Of a stretch of 64,000 nucleotides of DNA, positions 12,763 to 24,083 are shown in pieces (the stretch's first letter is position 1; the number at the start of each line of letters is the position of its first letter). The stretch covers positions 372,001-436,000 of the forward strand of contig CAJINV010000008.1 of assembly GCA_905178155.1 (NCBI GenBank). The letters run 5' to 3'. The notes below the pieces were generated by a model. The model was not told the DNA's origin. It saw nothing but the letters and a program-made list of their open reading frames with translations, and did no database searches. A program made the translations under genes and the position numbers. This DNA is from Amoebophrya sp. A120 (Eukaryota; Sar; Dinophyceae; Syndiniales; Amoebophryaceae).

Positions 12763-14411
12763 TCACGTCGTCGCAGCAAAACTGGAATTTCGCAAAAGAG
12801 TGGCATGGTCCCGCCCACGCTCTGGTCCGAGGATCGTTTGCATCGTGATAATGTTGTTGATGATGTCTGTACTTTTCGCCAACGTCGGCGCATCTTCGGC
12901 GAACGCACGAAGCATGATACCTGAGTCATTTTTTTTGAAAAATTATAGCAGGACCTTACTTTTATTTCTGAATCGTCCTTCTCCTCCAGTCGCACGGAAT
13001 CCAACTACAGAGGGATGATCACCTAGCAATCAAATTACCTCTTGTGCCCGTGATTTGCTTCGGCGCCCAGTCTCGGGTTTTTTGATAATTCTCAAGATCC
13101 CAGGAAGATGCCTTGGCTGACGTGTCTGGCTCCCTTGTTCGATCGCTGGGCTTCATCAGAAATTATTGAGAGGAAAAATCCCCCCTCCCCATATTGAAAA
13201 GGTATGTTTCCAAAAATTTGTGTTGCGGATTTGAGGGCACAAATCACATCTGTCTTGCAAGAAGACAAGGGCAGAAGCTTCCGCCCCATTTTGGAAGCGA
13301 TTTGTCATGCTGTTGGGCCTCAAGGGGGTCCGTTTCCCTTGCTGAACTGCTAGACCCATACGCCCCTACCTAGCCTGGGGATCTGGCCGCAGTGCCTCTT
13401 TGCAATACAGAGCTGATTTGTGGCCGCAAATCAGCATCACAAATTTCCGTTTTGCTATGGGGAGGGGGGATTTTTCCTTTTGATAGAAATCGCTTCGCTT
13501 TCAGATAAGCATACCGACCTGTCGTAAATAATGATGTGTGCTCGATTTAAAATTGCAGGTGGAAGTGACTCTTTTATATTAATTATAGCACTAGACATGC
13601 GAGAACAATGGAATTGCGATTTTTGCCTTCCCTTTTAGAAGATTCTACTGCGCCATGACAGCTATCAAAGATTCGTGCAAATTGAAATACTATACCCTCG
13701 TATTCGTCTGCTGTGCCTGTATATAGTAGCTCTTCGAGTTCTTTCGGTATTGAGTTGACCCCGGATCGCATTCCGCCGCCTGTCCCATGCGGGTTCTTCA
13801 CGAGGCCCTCCTTCTGCTCGAGATAGTGGTTGTAGGTTGACATTTTACCTGGGCGAAAGAATCAAATCAACACGGAGAGGTGCTTGCAACCACGAGGAGG
13901 ACAAGCAACAAGAAGACAAAAAAAAATGGAAGAAAACGCAGCAACAGCAAGCAAGACCACTGACAACACAAATAGTTCCAGTGTTGTACCGAGTTCTCTC
14001 TGGGGTACGACTCTTCCCGTTTTTGGATCCTTGACAAGTTTGGCGACGTGGAAAAATCTTCGTGGTTCCCGTACTTTGCCCAAAGCTTCATCGATCTTCT
14101 GTTGAAATTTCACCTTCTTCGGATCCGAATTACATCCAACCGATATGACACCTGTTTTTTTTTTTTCGTTTCTAATTTGTGTGACGCAAGGCAGTTGTGT
14201 CTGTGAGCACTCATCAGTGTTTCTAAAACAAGGGTAGAATCAGTGTCGTTTTGCTAGTACTTCCGACTGGAGCGGGTTTCGGCTCTCCACCTTCTTCGAC
14301 GAACCTTCTTCTTGTTAATCGCGTGGCCGGGTGGAGAGAATTCTTCTTTTTTTCTTTCTCGATCAAGTTTTGGTAGCGCAGCATGGCGTGCACATCTTGA
14401 AGGTCCGCCAT
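12763..14411 (-). CDS. Conserved-looking 285-residue protein of unknown function
   Basis: Seven coding blocks join in phase to 285 residues: 14411-14261, 14151-13990, 13848-13660, 13518-13486, 13158-13039, 13004-12960, 12920-12763. The gap 13485-13159 is the family A introner plus one repeat copy; the other introns use GT and AG ends. The start is MADLQDVHAMLRYQNLIEKE. Further on are a basic stretch (RREPRRF-type), ELEELLYTGTADEYEGIVFQ, ASSWDLENYQKTRDWAPKQI and a last helix rich in Ile and Asn before TGA. It is soluble, charged and has no signal peptide. I do not recognise the family. The mixture of short basic and aromatic segments resembles small axonemal or microtubule-associated proteins, but this is only a guess. 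The donor at 13659 (GTCATG) is the weakest join. Confidence 0.72.
13164..13485. mobile_element. Introner-like element, family A copy 2
   Basis: 322-bp element with family A inverted repeats (left end TATTGAGAGGAAAAATCCCC, right end reverse complement TATCAAAAGGAAAAATCCCC). Perfect 5-bp direct repeats GAAAT lie at 13159-13163 and 13486-13490. Exact removal joins CGA TTT C to TG ATG AAG on the minus strand, in frame. The interior matches copies 1 and 3, including GATTTGTCATGC near 13300. Copy 3 is in the opposite orientation relative to this one. Confidence 0.9.
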
Positions 14412-15313
14412 CTTTGCGCTCTGGTGTGTTTCTTTGCGGTCAGTTCTTGCCTTTTCTGCGTGGAACCGACACGCCTTTGCGCGTTGCCGCGCGACAAACG
14501 ATTTCCAAGAAAAACTTCCGCCTTCCTAGTTCACATCGAAACAAAGTTGTTGTTGGAGTTGATGCAACAGGAACAGACACGACACGTAAGGAAGTTAAGC
14601 AAGTCCTCCCGCTCTCCTACTATCTATGCCACTGACGTTGTAGGCACTGTCTTAGGCAGTCAAGCTCCAACTGCAACTCCAACACCAACTCCATCTCTCC
14701 TGTTTGTATCACTATTCAAGAAGTTTGTTTTACGCTCAGATTGACGATCGATGGGTTCACGATCGATGAAAAAGTAGTCGATATCTAACGATATTGGGAA
14801 CATTCACAACTCATAAGCCGAGCGTAAAAGGAAAAGATCAAGTGACGCCTCATGTCTTGCTGTTGTCGCCATACGCGCAAGCATCAGAACAGCACCTGGT
14901 CAGATTGGTCAGTTCTTCTCAAAACCAACGTAGTGCTAGTTGTAGTCATATTTTTGACCTAGGTAAGCCTAAAAATTCTGCAATTGGAGTGTCGGTCGGA
15001 TTCCTTGAAAGTGTGTTTTACTCTGGAGTGTTGAAAGCATCAAAAATCAATTCGAGCAGCAGCAATTTGGAGTTAAGTGTAGTCGAGTATCCTTTGATAG
15101 ATGGCTAGTACTTAGAAATTGAAACAAAGGGATCGAAAAAAGCGATGTGAAAACCTAAAGTCACATGAAGATGCGGTCTGCTAAATACGAACAATAACAG
15201 CCTTGGAATAAACGGCACTCAACTTTCGGGACGACCATTGGCGCCCCCGCCCCCCCAGCTCTTTTACAATTGCAGCAGTAGCGCAGGAAGTAGATGAAGG
15301 TTTCCTTGCTTTC
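14412..15313. other. Intergenic, nothing recognised
   Basis: About 900 bp upstream of the 285-residue gene and downstream of the next gene. A short repeat of ACGATCGATG occurs near 14743-14770. No gene or RNA recognised. Confidence 0.4.
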
Positions 15314-16385
15314 TCAGGACAACTCCACCCGGTTCCAGACCCGGATCTCCCAACCGTTTGGGCACCAACAGGCCGCTTGTACAACACTTTCGTACTTGTC
15401 ACTGACTACGGTCTCCTTCATAGCGGTCACCACGGTGTCCCATCCCACTTCGTCGATCAGCGCCTGCAGTTTTTCCAGCTGGTCGGTGTCCCCGTTTTCC
15501 TATCCAGTGTAAAAACGTCCCCACCCCAGAGCTGTCATGCTAAACAAAATGCGACACACTTTGCCCCCCCATTGTACCATGGCCGCAGATGGCTTGACAC
15601 GCAGGGCGGGTGGGTCAGGCGGACACCTAAGTGCCATCACCATCATCTCCCGGCCACTATATCCCAACTCTGATTACGCCACCTTCCATACTGTGCAACC
15701 AACCCTACTGTGCCAACTTGCGCCCAACTTGCGCCCACTTGGCAACCTGCGCACCCCAGAGCTGTCATGCAAATGCGCAATGACAGAAACATTTGTAATG
15801 CGCATCTCCTTGAGAGGCCGCATTACCAGTCGTGTTTTGGAATTTGTACTGCTGTAAACAGGATGAGTAAATGGCTTTCTCTTGCGGCTTTCCTTGCTAA
15901 CCAGCACTACAATGCAGATGAAAACTTGTCATGCAGAACTCCCAAAGCTTGGAGATTTGCGTTGCAGATTTCCCATCTTGACTATGGTGTGGGGACGTTT
16001 TTACGTAGGATATTTCTTGCTCCTTCTTCAATCGCCGATCGATGGCTTTCGCAGCCCGTTCCGCGGGCGTTGGTTCGTCATCCTCGCCTGGATCACAAAA
16101 CTTTACCTCTTGATTCAAAATAAACTCGTCCACAAACTCCTGCAACTTGCGGCCCTTTTCATCCCCCTCGCAAGCATACAGTTTGCGGTCCACTGCCACC
16201 TCGTCCTCGCTCGCGTCGGGGTCTTCTAGCGCGTTTTCGCCGATTTTTCGCGTTTCCTTGAACGAGGAAGTCGCGTCCTCCGTTGCAGTCTCTGACTTCA
16301 CGAACGACGGCACGCTACGCTCCTCTACTCGCAGACGAGCCTGCCAGCCCGCAGACTGAACCTTGCACCCGATATTGTAGCTCAT
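15314..16385 (-). CDS. 184-residue acidic protein of unknown function
   Basis: Two exons, 16385-16013 and 15495-15314, join in phase across the family E introner to 184 residues ending in TGA. The first exon begins MSYNIGCKVQSAGWQARLRV and is acidic (EDPDASEDEVAVD), ending in the basic helix AERAAKAIDRRLKKEQE. The second starts NGDTDQLEKLQALIDEVGWD and contains a C-terminal domain with CWCPNGWEIRVWNRVELS, rich in Trp and Cys. An ordinary GT-AG splice using a donor inside the element (after TAC at 16004) and an acceptor at ATAG is also in frame and would add three residues (Ile-Ser-Tyr) plus Glu. No family recognised. Confidence 0.7.
15501..16012. mobile_element. Introner-like element, family E
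   Basis: 512-bp element with ends TATCCAGTGTAAAAACGTCC and, as reverse complement of the right end, TATCCTACGTAAAAACGTCC. The flanking 5-bp repeats are TTTCC at 15496-15500 and TTTCT at 16013-16017, so four of five bases match. It contains two copies of CACCCCAGAGCTGTCATGC (near 15522 and 15753) and further TTTGTAATGC and TTGTCATGC words. Exact removal restores CAA GAA AAC GGG in frame. This is the only element of the eight for which a GT-AG splice at the element ends is also possible. Confidence 0.78.
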
Positions 16386-17204
16386 TATAGCCTCGGCCGA
16401 ACAAGTAGTAGAGTTCCTGGGTCTCTAAATCAAAGGTCTGGGTCTCTGAACATATTTAGAGGCATACAACCTTCCACTTCTCGGTCGGGCAGAAAGAACT
16501 GAAACAATACTTTTTCCACGCGCTTACTGTATTTTACATTTGACACGACGGGTGGAAACATTCAGTTTCAGATTTATGAAACCACTGGAGCATACGAATT
16601 CTCACACACCCATGAGATATGAACTTGCAAGTGGATATCGTAGAGCCGAAAAGGACCTTAACTCGTCGTATTTGCTTGTGACCACGGACCGATTGCATGA
16701 ATTTGAATACGCATACCACACCGAGAGAAATAAAAACGCATCGCGCGAATGCGACGGCAACCGAATGTTCCCGCAACGAGGCTCAGCAACCGACGAAGAT
16801 GCTAGATTTAGTAGATACAGCAAGACATCGAGAATGATAGCATAACAAAGACGGAATCCTCCACACAGATTCGAAATTATGGCGGCCTAGCTTATGTATA
16901 CTCGTGTTTTTCTTTTCATCACTCCACCATGGCTATACCACAATAAAATCGCATGGCAGGTCATGATGTTGCGTCTCACTTGTAATACTGGTGTCAGTCG
17001 TGAACGAGTACGAGCTGGAATGCGTATCCGCACCATGCTTCTTCGAAGAATCCACGCGCTCAGCATCATCCACCATCTTCGTGATGCAGGTTGAAACGAA
17101 AACCAAAACGAGAGACTTATGACAAGAAACGCGATACTCTATCTTTTTTATCGGTGGTGTTCACCTTCAGTATCAACCCGATGCTGCTCGGCTGGAATAC
17201 GTAC
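16386..17204. other. Intergenic, nothing recognised
   Basis: 820 bp between the PhyH-family gene stop and the next downstream gene's start. Only short open frames on both strands. Confidence 0.4.
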
Positions 17205-18341
17205 TTATTTGTACTTCTGCTGGCCTTCGCCCCGGCCTTCGAAGTACATTTCTTTCTCTCGATCCATTGACTTTTTCCATTCTGCCATTTCTTTCCTGCC
17301 GAACTCTTCAGTGGGTCTCCACGCGCGCCAAACGCGCTCTCCCTCCTCCCAAAAGTGGTTCTCGAGCTCGAAACCGTGAACGTCCTCCGGTCGCCCGGTC
17401 AGCAAGGTCACTCGATCTCTTCGCATGCGAGGAGCATCACATCGAAGATCTTCCTGCTGAGCATCTTCCAAAATTGCGGCGTCAGCTCGTACTAACCGAA
17501 TGGCGAGGCCAACTCTGTCCACATGCTCCTGATTTGCCTGCGAGCTGTGAACCACGAAAAAATTGTGCGCGGAAGCTTCTCCAGGGGCCAATATCGCGGC
17601 AACCGTCGGGAACGAGCGCTCGTCGGTTCTGATCGCCTCCAGCTTGTCCCTCTCAATCGTCTGACCGAATGCCAGCATGTTTCCCTCCTGCCCGACGTTC
17701 TCATCATGCGGAAGCTGTCCCAAGCGATGCGACCCTTCCCGGAACAGCACTGGCCCGGCGCGCTCCGTGACGTCCGAAAATGCCAGCCAGACCGTGACTC
17801 CTTGGTCCCCACGAAATCTGCTGTATGTAGAGTCCTGGTGCCAGGAGAAAAATGCTTTACTCTCCGCGGGTTTCACGCAGAAGTCGGTGCTCCAGATTAC
17901 GACCGGCGTGCTGTGTTTTATTTTGCTTTTACCCGCCTTTTGCTCCTCGCCGTGTTCTACGACCGAGGAGTGCTGTAATTCTCGTTCGTCTTCTGTCAAC
18001 AGCATCGTCTCGGCGTACCTTTTCAGCACTTCGCTGCCCACGAGAAGATCAAAAAGCCATGGCAGAAACAAATGCGCTTTGAACCGCAGCTCAGACCATG
18101 GGGGAGAGCAGGCTGCAACAGAAATGTTGCTACTACTGCCTTCATCATCCGGTGCAAGCGACATGCTGACGGCACCGTTCGCGACTCGCGTTCGGAAACG
18201 CTGATAATGCCAATGAAGAAAATCATTTTCCATAGCGCTTCGCTCGACCATGCGAAAACAGGGGATGCAGCCGGTCCTCTGGTAGTGCTCGACTTTCGCA
18301 CGGTCGACAACATTCTCCTCCTGGAGCGGGGGCGCGTCCAT
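17205..18341 (-). CDS. Phytanoyl-CoA dioxygenase (PhyH) family oxygenase
   Basis: A single uninterrupted 378-codon frame starting at an ATG. PhyH-family enzymes are Fe(II)/2-oxoglutarate oxygenases that hydroxylate lipids or small molecules. The metal-binding HxD is in FFSWHQDSTYSRF (His168, Asp170). It is followed by the typical VTVWLAFSDVTERAGPVLF strand and REGSHRLGQLPHD. The distal His and the 2-oxoglutarate-binding Arg are in VVHSSQANQEHVDRVGLAIR (His265, Arg276). This order and spacing match a complete active site. The last 80 residues are a charged extension. No targeting signal is obvious. The gene has no intron, in contrast to most of its neighbours. Confidence 0.87.
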   Translation of the reverse strand: MDAPPLQEENVVDRAKVEHYQRTGCIPCFRMVERSAMENDFLHWHYQRFRTRVANGAVSMSLAPDDEGSSSNISVAACSPPWSELRFKAHLFLPWLFDLLVGSEVLKRYAETMLLTEDERELQHSSVVEHGEEQKAGKSKIKHSTPVVIWSTDFCVKPAESKAFFSWHQDSTYSRFRGDQGVTVWLAFSDVTERAGPVLFREGSHRLGQLPHDENVGQEGNMLAFGQTIERDKLEAIRTDERSFPTVAAILAPGEASAHNFFVVHSSQANQEHVDRVGLAIRLVRADAAILEDAQQEDLRCDAPRMRRDRVTLLTGRPEDVHGFELENHFWEEGERVWRAWRPTEEFGRKEMAEWKKSMDREKEMYFEGRGEGQQKYK

Positions 18342-18509
18342 TGACCACTACAACTAATTTTCCATGGGGGACTGCTTTGTGCCTGGGTCAACAGAAGAGC
18401 TTTGAGACGTCAAGCGCAACACCTCTGCCTGAAGCCTGACTTGTGTGTGGCATGTGACAATATTGGGTCCTGTTCGTAATGTGTTGAGGAGAGCCAGAAC
18501 ATCATGAGC

Positions 18510-18749
18510 CTAGATTTTCTTCGCTAGTTCGTGCCAATGCCGGCAGGAATAGCCGGGAATCAGGAATGAATCAGGATCAGGAATAGCTTCAATATCAATC
18601 CCTCCCAATTCCAAAACAGTGAATGAATTCGTTCTCAACTTCATTTTCAGATGCTTTGTGCACTGTGCTTCTTCCGCAGGAGTGGCATATAGAAGCTCAA
18701 AGTTCACTTCACGTTCACAGACAAGTCGCGGCTCATCATCTTCGTCCAT
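18510..18749 (-). CDS. Small 79-residue protein, unrecognised
   Basis: An ATG-initiated frame between the large coiled-coil gene (ends 18912) and the PhyH gene (starts 18341), in the same orientation. The product starts MDEDDEPRLVCEREVNFELL and contains NSFTVLELGGIDIEAIPDPD before a Cys/His/Trp-containing end (CRHWHELAKKI). Composition is protein-like, but there is no match to a family I know. It could be a single-exon gene, or the last exon of a gene whose other exons I missed. Confidence 0.45.
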   Translation of the reverse strand: MDEDDEPRLVCEREVNFELLYATPAEEAQCTKHLKMKLRTNSFTVLELGGIDIEAIPDPDSFLIPGYSCRHWHELAKKI

Positions 18750-18911
18750 CGTTTTTCACGATCAATGCTTTACGCAAAAAGTGTTCTTACGGCGTCCAAT
18801 TTTATAAAGTTCAAGAAAGTGAACCAAAACTACTTCTTAACCTTAAGTGGAAATAGATGCTCAAGTCTAATCAATTATGTCCTCGCCGGTACTACTGCAG
18901 TGTTCGACCGC

Positions 18912-21900
18912 CTATCTAATGCGCCGTCCGGTGGCTTGCAGACCAGAGCGATCATCCGGGTTCGCGCTAGCGGTACTCCGGCTCGTCGAAGATAGCAGCT
19001 CATGATTGCCAGCAGGCTGTCGGTCGTGCCTTGCCAAGCCGTGTGGCTGCTCTCTGACGGGAATCTGTCTGTGAGCTCTAGCTCGCGGCCGTTCTGGCTG
19101 CCGTGCTGTAGAAAATGCCGCAGCTCCTACCGTTACGTCGGGCGGAAGCGCTTCTGTTGGCTCTATCGCTAGCAGTGTTTCAGGCCTCTGTTCGCTGGAT
19201 GTGGTTGCCGTTGCTCTTGCCGGTTCCTCGGCATTACTATTGACTCTTGGATCCTCTGGGTCTGGCCTACCGCTGCTGCCACTTAATAGCGCGCTCCGGC
19301 GCCGTTTTATGTTCGACATCACTAGAGCGGACACTGCCACCCCAGCTTGTTGCTGCTCCTCGCTCCGAAGGGGCTTCAGTTCTTGAGGTGCTACTTGCAA
19401 TAGTATCTCACCCTGGTCGGCCTGATTTTGCACCGTTTGTTCGCCAACTAAACCATCTTCGCGTCCAGCAGTGCAGTCTTGCTCTTCGTCCAACTTTCGC
19501 CATTCCGCTTGCTCCCATTGGGCTTTCAACTGTTCGACATTCTGATTTTCTCGAAATCGCTGGATTGCGGCACCGGTACCTACCTCAGGCGTGTTCCTGC
19601 GTGTGTGTCTTTTCGCACCGGTCGTGCTGGGAGGATTCAAAGCACGTCCAAACGAGGAAACGCCCACCTCTGCTGAGCCGCCAGCCGCGTCTCTGTGTGC
19701 AGTGACTGAATGTTGTAGTTCGCCGCTGTGCACCGCAGCGTTGTCATCAGCGTCGTTAGCTGCATGAGTGCGTTTTCTCCGTCGCTCGAAAGTTATTCTA
19801 CGCTTTCGGCTTTTGGCGGCCCCGTTTTCGTCGACCTGCTGATCCAGATCCTCTTGATCTCGCTCGTTTCCGGACGTCGAACTGCCATCGCTGCCACCAA
19901 CGCTGTTCTCTTCTTCCGACGCGTCGTAAAGATCCCGTGCCTCGTCTGTGCGGTTGTTCCACCAGCGGTCGCGCAGCGCGTTCAAATCTCTTTGTTTTTT
20001 GCGCGCCTGCTTTCGCAAGTCTAGTACGTCGGCTGGAGCGGCCCTTCCCTGCGCCAGCAGCTCCCCGAGCACATCCTGTGGGTTGGAAATTACGGGCAAC
20101 TTGGGCCCCACCGGCTCGCTTTTTGTCTTGCCGACGGGACTGTCGACGACGCCATCGGATTTGTCGTCGTGATGTTGAGGCACTTCGACTTCTAGCTCAA
20201 CACCAGAATTCCCCTCCTCTGCTTCATGCTTTCCTGCGGCGAAAGTGCTCGTGTTTTTTGTGTTTTTATTTCTAGTTCCTCGCGGAGAAGGTTCTTTTGC
20301 GTTTTTACCTGTCGGAGATTTCTGGTTGTAAGTTTGCTGCTGCTGCTGCTTCAGCTCTTGCAGTCGCTGCTCGAAGTCCGCGATTTGTTTCTCCAAATCT
20401 ACGTTCTGGCCCTGCACCTGCACAAGCTCCTTAAACCGCGGATCCTTCATGGCTTCCATGTCAGTTTGCATCATCTGGGGGTCGACGCCGAGCAAAAGCG
20501 GGCTCGTCATCATGTTTGTCGCATTCGCGATGCCGGGCTGTCCGCCACTAGTATCTGCTGTTCTTGCAGCATGATCTTCTTGCAAAGAAGACTCTACTAT
20601 GGCCGCTGCACCATCGGGATTGCCTGCCTCTCGGGGCCTTGTAGTTCCTGAAAGAAGATCCGCCGCGGTCGCCTCTACTTCGGAGGCATGCTTTTGTTGC
20701 TCGCTATGGTGCAAGGAGGCAGCAAGCATTTCAAGACTGGGTCCGACGGCGAGCTGGAGCTTGCGCGCCTCCGCGTGCAACTTGTTTTGCAAATCGGTGC
20801 GCGTGTAGGTCAACTCCTCCTGCTCTGCCTGCAGCTCCTGCAGGTGCGCTTCCTCGGCTTCCAGGGTGCTCTTCGCGCCGGTGTTCGATAGGATGGGGTA
20901 CTGTGCCAGTTTTCGCTCCACTTCTTCGAGCGTGTCGTTCTTCTGCGTTTCCGCCCTTTTCCGGCTCTCCACGCTTTCACGGGATTGCGCCTCCGCATCG
21001 GCAATGCTGGCAATCAGCTTTTTCTCCGTCTCCGCCAGCTCTTTCAGCAGTTCCTGCTGCTTCTTCTTCATTGCAGTGACTTTTTGCTCGTCTTCGACGG
21101 ACACTTGCGGCCGCACGGCGCCTCCGGTCGTGCCCAGCAGTTGCTGCTGGTTAGCGGTGTTTAAAAACCCTGCGCCAAGCCCCTCGTTTCGGCGTGCCGC
21201 GGCCACGGCCTCCTGAAAGGAAAGCTTCTCGTTCTCAAGATAGGTCAGGGTCTGCTCCGACGTCTGCAACAGCTTCTCAATGCGTTCTGTGTCTTCCTGC
21301 TCCTCTTGCTTTTCCACGTTTTTCTTCTCGATTTCTCGGGGATCCCACTCGGACCTCGGCACGAGCAGCAAATCGTCCGTCAAATACGCGGGTCTCCTCC
21401 TCGACGTCGCACTTATTTTGTTTGCCTCCTGCCGCAATTCCTCCAGCTCCACCATCAGAGCCTGCACTTCCCGCTCCAGTGCGGCAACGCGCTCTTCATC
21501 TGTAGTTGTACTTGCGCCAGTTGTCGCTTCAATTGTCGCAGGCACGTTCCCCGTTCGAGCAGCTTGTTCGCCTGGCTTGTTCATTCGAGACGAGGCGGCC
21601 GCGGCAAGAGAAGCGTTGGCGTTTGCTGCATTAGAATTACTGTTTCCGCCGCCAGCAGCCGAGACGACGTCAGGATTCAACTCTTCAACGATTTCGTGGA
21701 TTTCCTCGGACAACAGCAAGGCTGCGGAGCTGGTTGTTTCCTGCTCCAGCAAGGCGCTTTTCAAAAGGCTCGCTTGCTTTTCCGCGATTTCCAGCCGGGC
21801 GGAGAGCTGCATCACCTCCCCTTGCTGGGTAGAAAGAATGGCCAGGCAGTCCGACGTGCGCACCACGTTCTGCCCCTGCCCATTTTCATTCCCATCGCCC

Positions 21901-23607
21901 TGCTCCTCGTGGCCCAGCCCGACGAGCTGCCGCTTCATGCGCGCCTTCGCTTCCTCCTGCTTCTGCTTGATGCGATTGAGCTCCTTCGCGATCTTTTCCC
22001 GCTCGCGCTCCTCGTGTTCGCGCTCCTCCTGCTTTTTCGACGCTAGCTCCTTTTCGAGTTCGCGCCGCATTTTCTCCTCGAGCTCCCGCACCTTCGCGGC
22101 CCGTGCCTCCTCCGCCCGGCCCTGCAGTTGGCTTTTCAGTACCTGAATCTTCGCGAACCAGCCGTTCAGCGTTGCAAACATCTGCATCGAGCGTTTTTCC
22201 AGCTCCGCGTCCAGCTTTGCCTTCAATCTCTCGATTTCTCCCGTATTGTACCGAAACACGACAGGGCCGGCCGAAGAGGAAGCAGCTGCCGACGTCCCCG
22301 CTGGTTTATTTGTCGCCGCTGGGAGCAGCGGATGTTCTGCGTCGGAATCTTTTTCCATTCTTCTCTTTGTTTCTCCAACAACTGCGACACCAGAAGATGA
22401 TCCGTGGTCTTGCTGCTCTCGGTCGGCGTCCGCCAACGCGGAAATTTCGCGGAGCTCCGCAGCGAAGTCGCGACTCTGGTGCCAGTTCTGAAGCTGGAGC
22501 ATCAAACTCGTGCGCGTGTCGATTGCAAGTCCATCGACCAAATGCTCTATGGTTTTCTCCATCTTCTGCCGTTCCTGCAAATTGTCCTTGCTCCGCTGGT
22601 CGGCTGTTGTAGTACTCAGATTTGTTGATCGAAGCCCCCGGGACGTTCTTGACCCTGCTCTACTTCCTGACGCAGTCTTTCGATGAAACTCACGTTCGTC
22701 TTGGGAGGAACCGTCCGACGATCCGTCACTTTGTTTATCGCTACGACCGCCGAAAGAGGAAAGGGACGAGGTCGTGCTCAAACTCGATTCCTCGGTCGAC
22801 GACGAGTCTGAACTCGAAGACGAGGAGTTATCCTGTGCAAAAGTATCGTACTCGTAGTCATCGCAAACATGCATTACAAATCTTGCTCTTATTCTTAAGG
22901 TAAAACTGCATTACAAATTTTATTTCTCACGCTGGGGAAATTTGTAATGCATTTATACGAGTACGATACTTTTGCAATGCATAGGAGTCTTCGAACTCCA
23001 ATCTGCCGCGCTTCCGCCGCATCGCTTTGGCCACTCGCCGGTCCGTCGCGTGATTGTCTTTGAACAGATTCGTAAGGGTCTTGCACAACCGATCCGAAAT
23101 CTCCGCGAGTCGTGCGTGCGACGTCGACAGTGGTACCAGAACGCTGTTGCGACGCAAATTCATTTGCATCAACTGGCTAGCACGCCTGCCCTGACTCGCG
23201 CGACGTTGACTGCTGTTGTAACCGCTTGAATTTTGCTGTGGTCCTCTCCTTGGTGAGCTTGTGTTCATGTCCCGCCTGCTATCGCCCTGAGTCTTTTGAT
23301 GATCCATTGCGGGAATGTCGACGGCTCCCGACCTCCTAGTTTTTTCACTTATCCGCTGAGACAATAGATTCTCATTCTTTTCTGGTATCGCATGAGGACG
23401 CGCAGTTTGAGCAGGTGCGATTTTGGCCATCAGGTCTTTAGACGGGGCGGCGTGTACATCTTCGTTCGATTCCGCACAGCTGTCTTTTCCCATCGTCCCG
23501 GTCCCCGCAGCAAAGGAACCCGTCATGGCGGCGGATGCCCGCCTCGTTTCCTGCTGCTGTTGCAGCAGGCTCCCACGCCGTGTCAATCGGGGGCTCAAGA
23601 GCTCCAT
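18912..23607 (-). CDS. Large coiled-coil protein, 1,511 residues
   Basis: Two coding blocks, 23607-22984 and 22823-18912, join in phase across the family F introner. The N-terminal 200 residues are basic and Ser/Arg-rich, and the join falls in an acidic Ser run (EDSSSSSSDSSSTEESS). Roughly residues 300-950 are long heptad-rich helices, for example REEEARAAKVRELEEKMRRE-type and KKKQQELLKELAETEKKLIA. The last 450 residues are low-complexity and charged, with a short helical patch RKQARKKQRDLNALRDRWWN. It looks like a structural or scaffold protein of the cytoskeleton or basal body, which is inference from composition. The ATG at 23607 is the first in frame; the reading frame extends 21 codons further to a TGA, so an upstream exon is possible. 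Confidence 0.7.
22829..22983. mobile_element. Introner-like element, family F (shortest)
   Basis: 155-bp element made mostly of its own inverted repeats: left end TATCCTGTGCAAAAGTATCG, right end reverse complement TATGCATTGCAAAAGTATCG. Internal GCATTACAAAT and ATTTGTAATGC words are arranged as a near palindrome. Perfect direct repeats GGAGT flank it at 22824-22828 and 22984-22988. Exact removal restores GAA GAC TCC TCG on the minus strand, in frame within the acidic Ser run of the coiled-coil protein. Confidence 0.88.
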
Positions 23608-24083
23608 TGTTCCTTGTTCTTGCGTTTCTTTTCTACCAAATAGAAGTTTCTGCCTTTGGCGCTTCAATCACGAATCGGCTCGAACGGATATGGAGCGCTT
23701 CGCCGAAGCCCAAGCCGATAGAACTGTTCACCTAGTAGAACACGCACAAAGAAAAATCCTGTCAGGCTAAGCCTGAGGAGTGCTGGGGTCCTCAGCAACA
23801 AACAAGTAAAAAGCTTTGGCCCCACAGCAAAGTTACTTGCTTCTCCAAGCAAAGTTTCGTGCTTCCGGCGATGTTCTTCTTCGAAAAGTTCATTTTTTGT
23901 TTTTTGTCGCTGGTGCTGTTTCGCAAATGTTGAATCATGAATTAGTACATGGCTCGTGGTTCGACGCAAGGTCTTTCTTCACACCCAGCCAGTCAAAACT
24001 TCAACGAAAAGCATAATGTCAGTACATCTCCATCGCAGGTCGGAAAAATTCTAATTGCTCCTATAATGCCTCCTCCATCTTAT

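Noticed and set aside
21280-22146. Plus-strand frames of 246-288 codons opposite the large coiled-coil gene
   Set aside because: They are antisense shadows of Glu/Ala/Lys-rich coding sequence, giving Ser/Arg/Cys-rich products.
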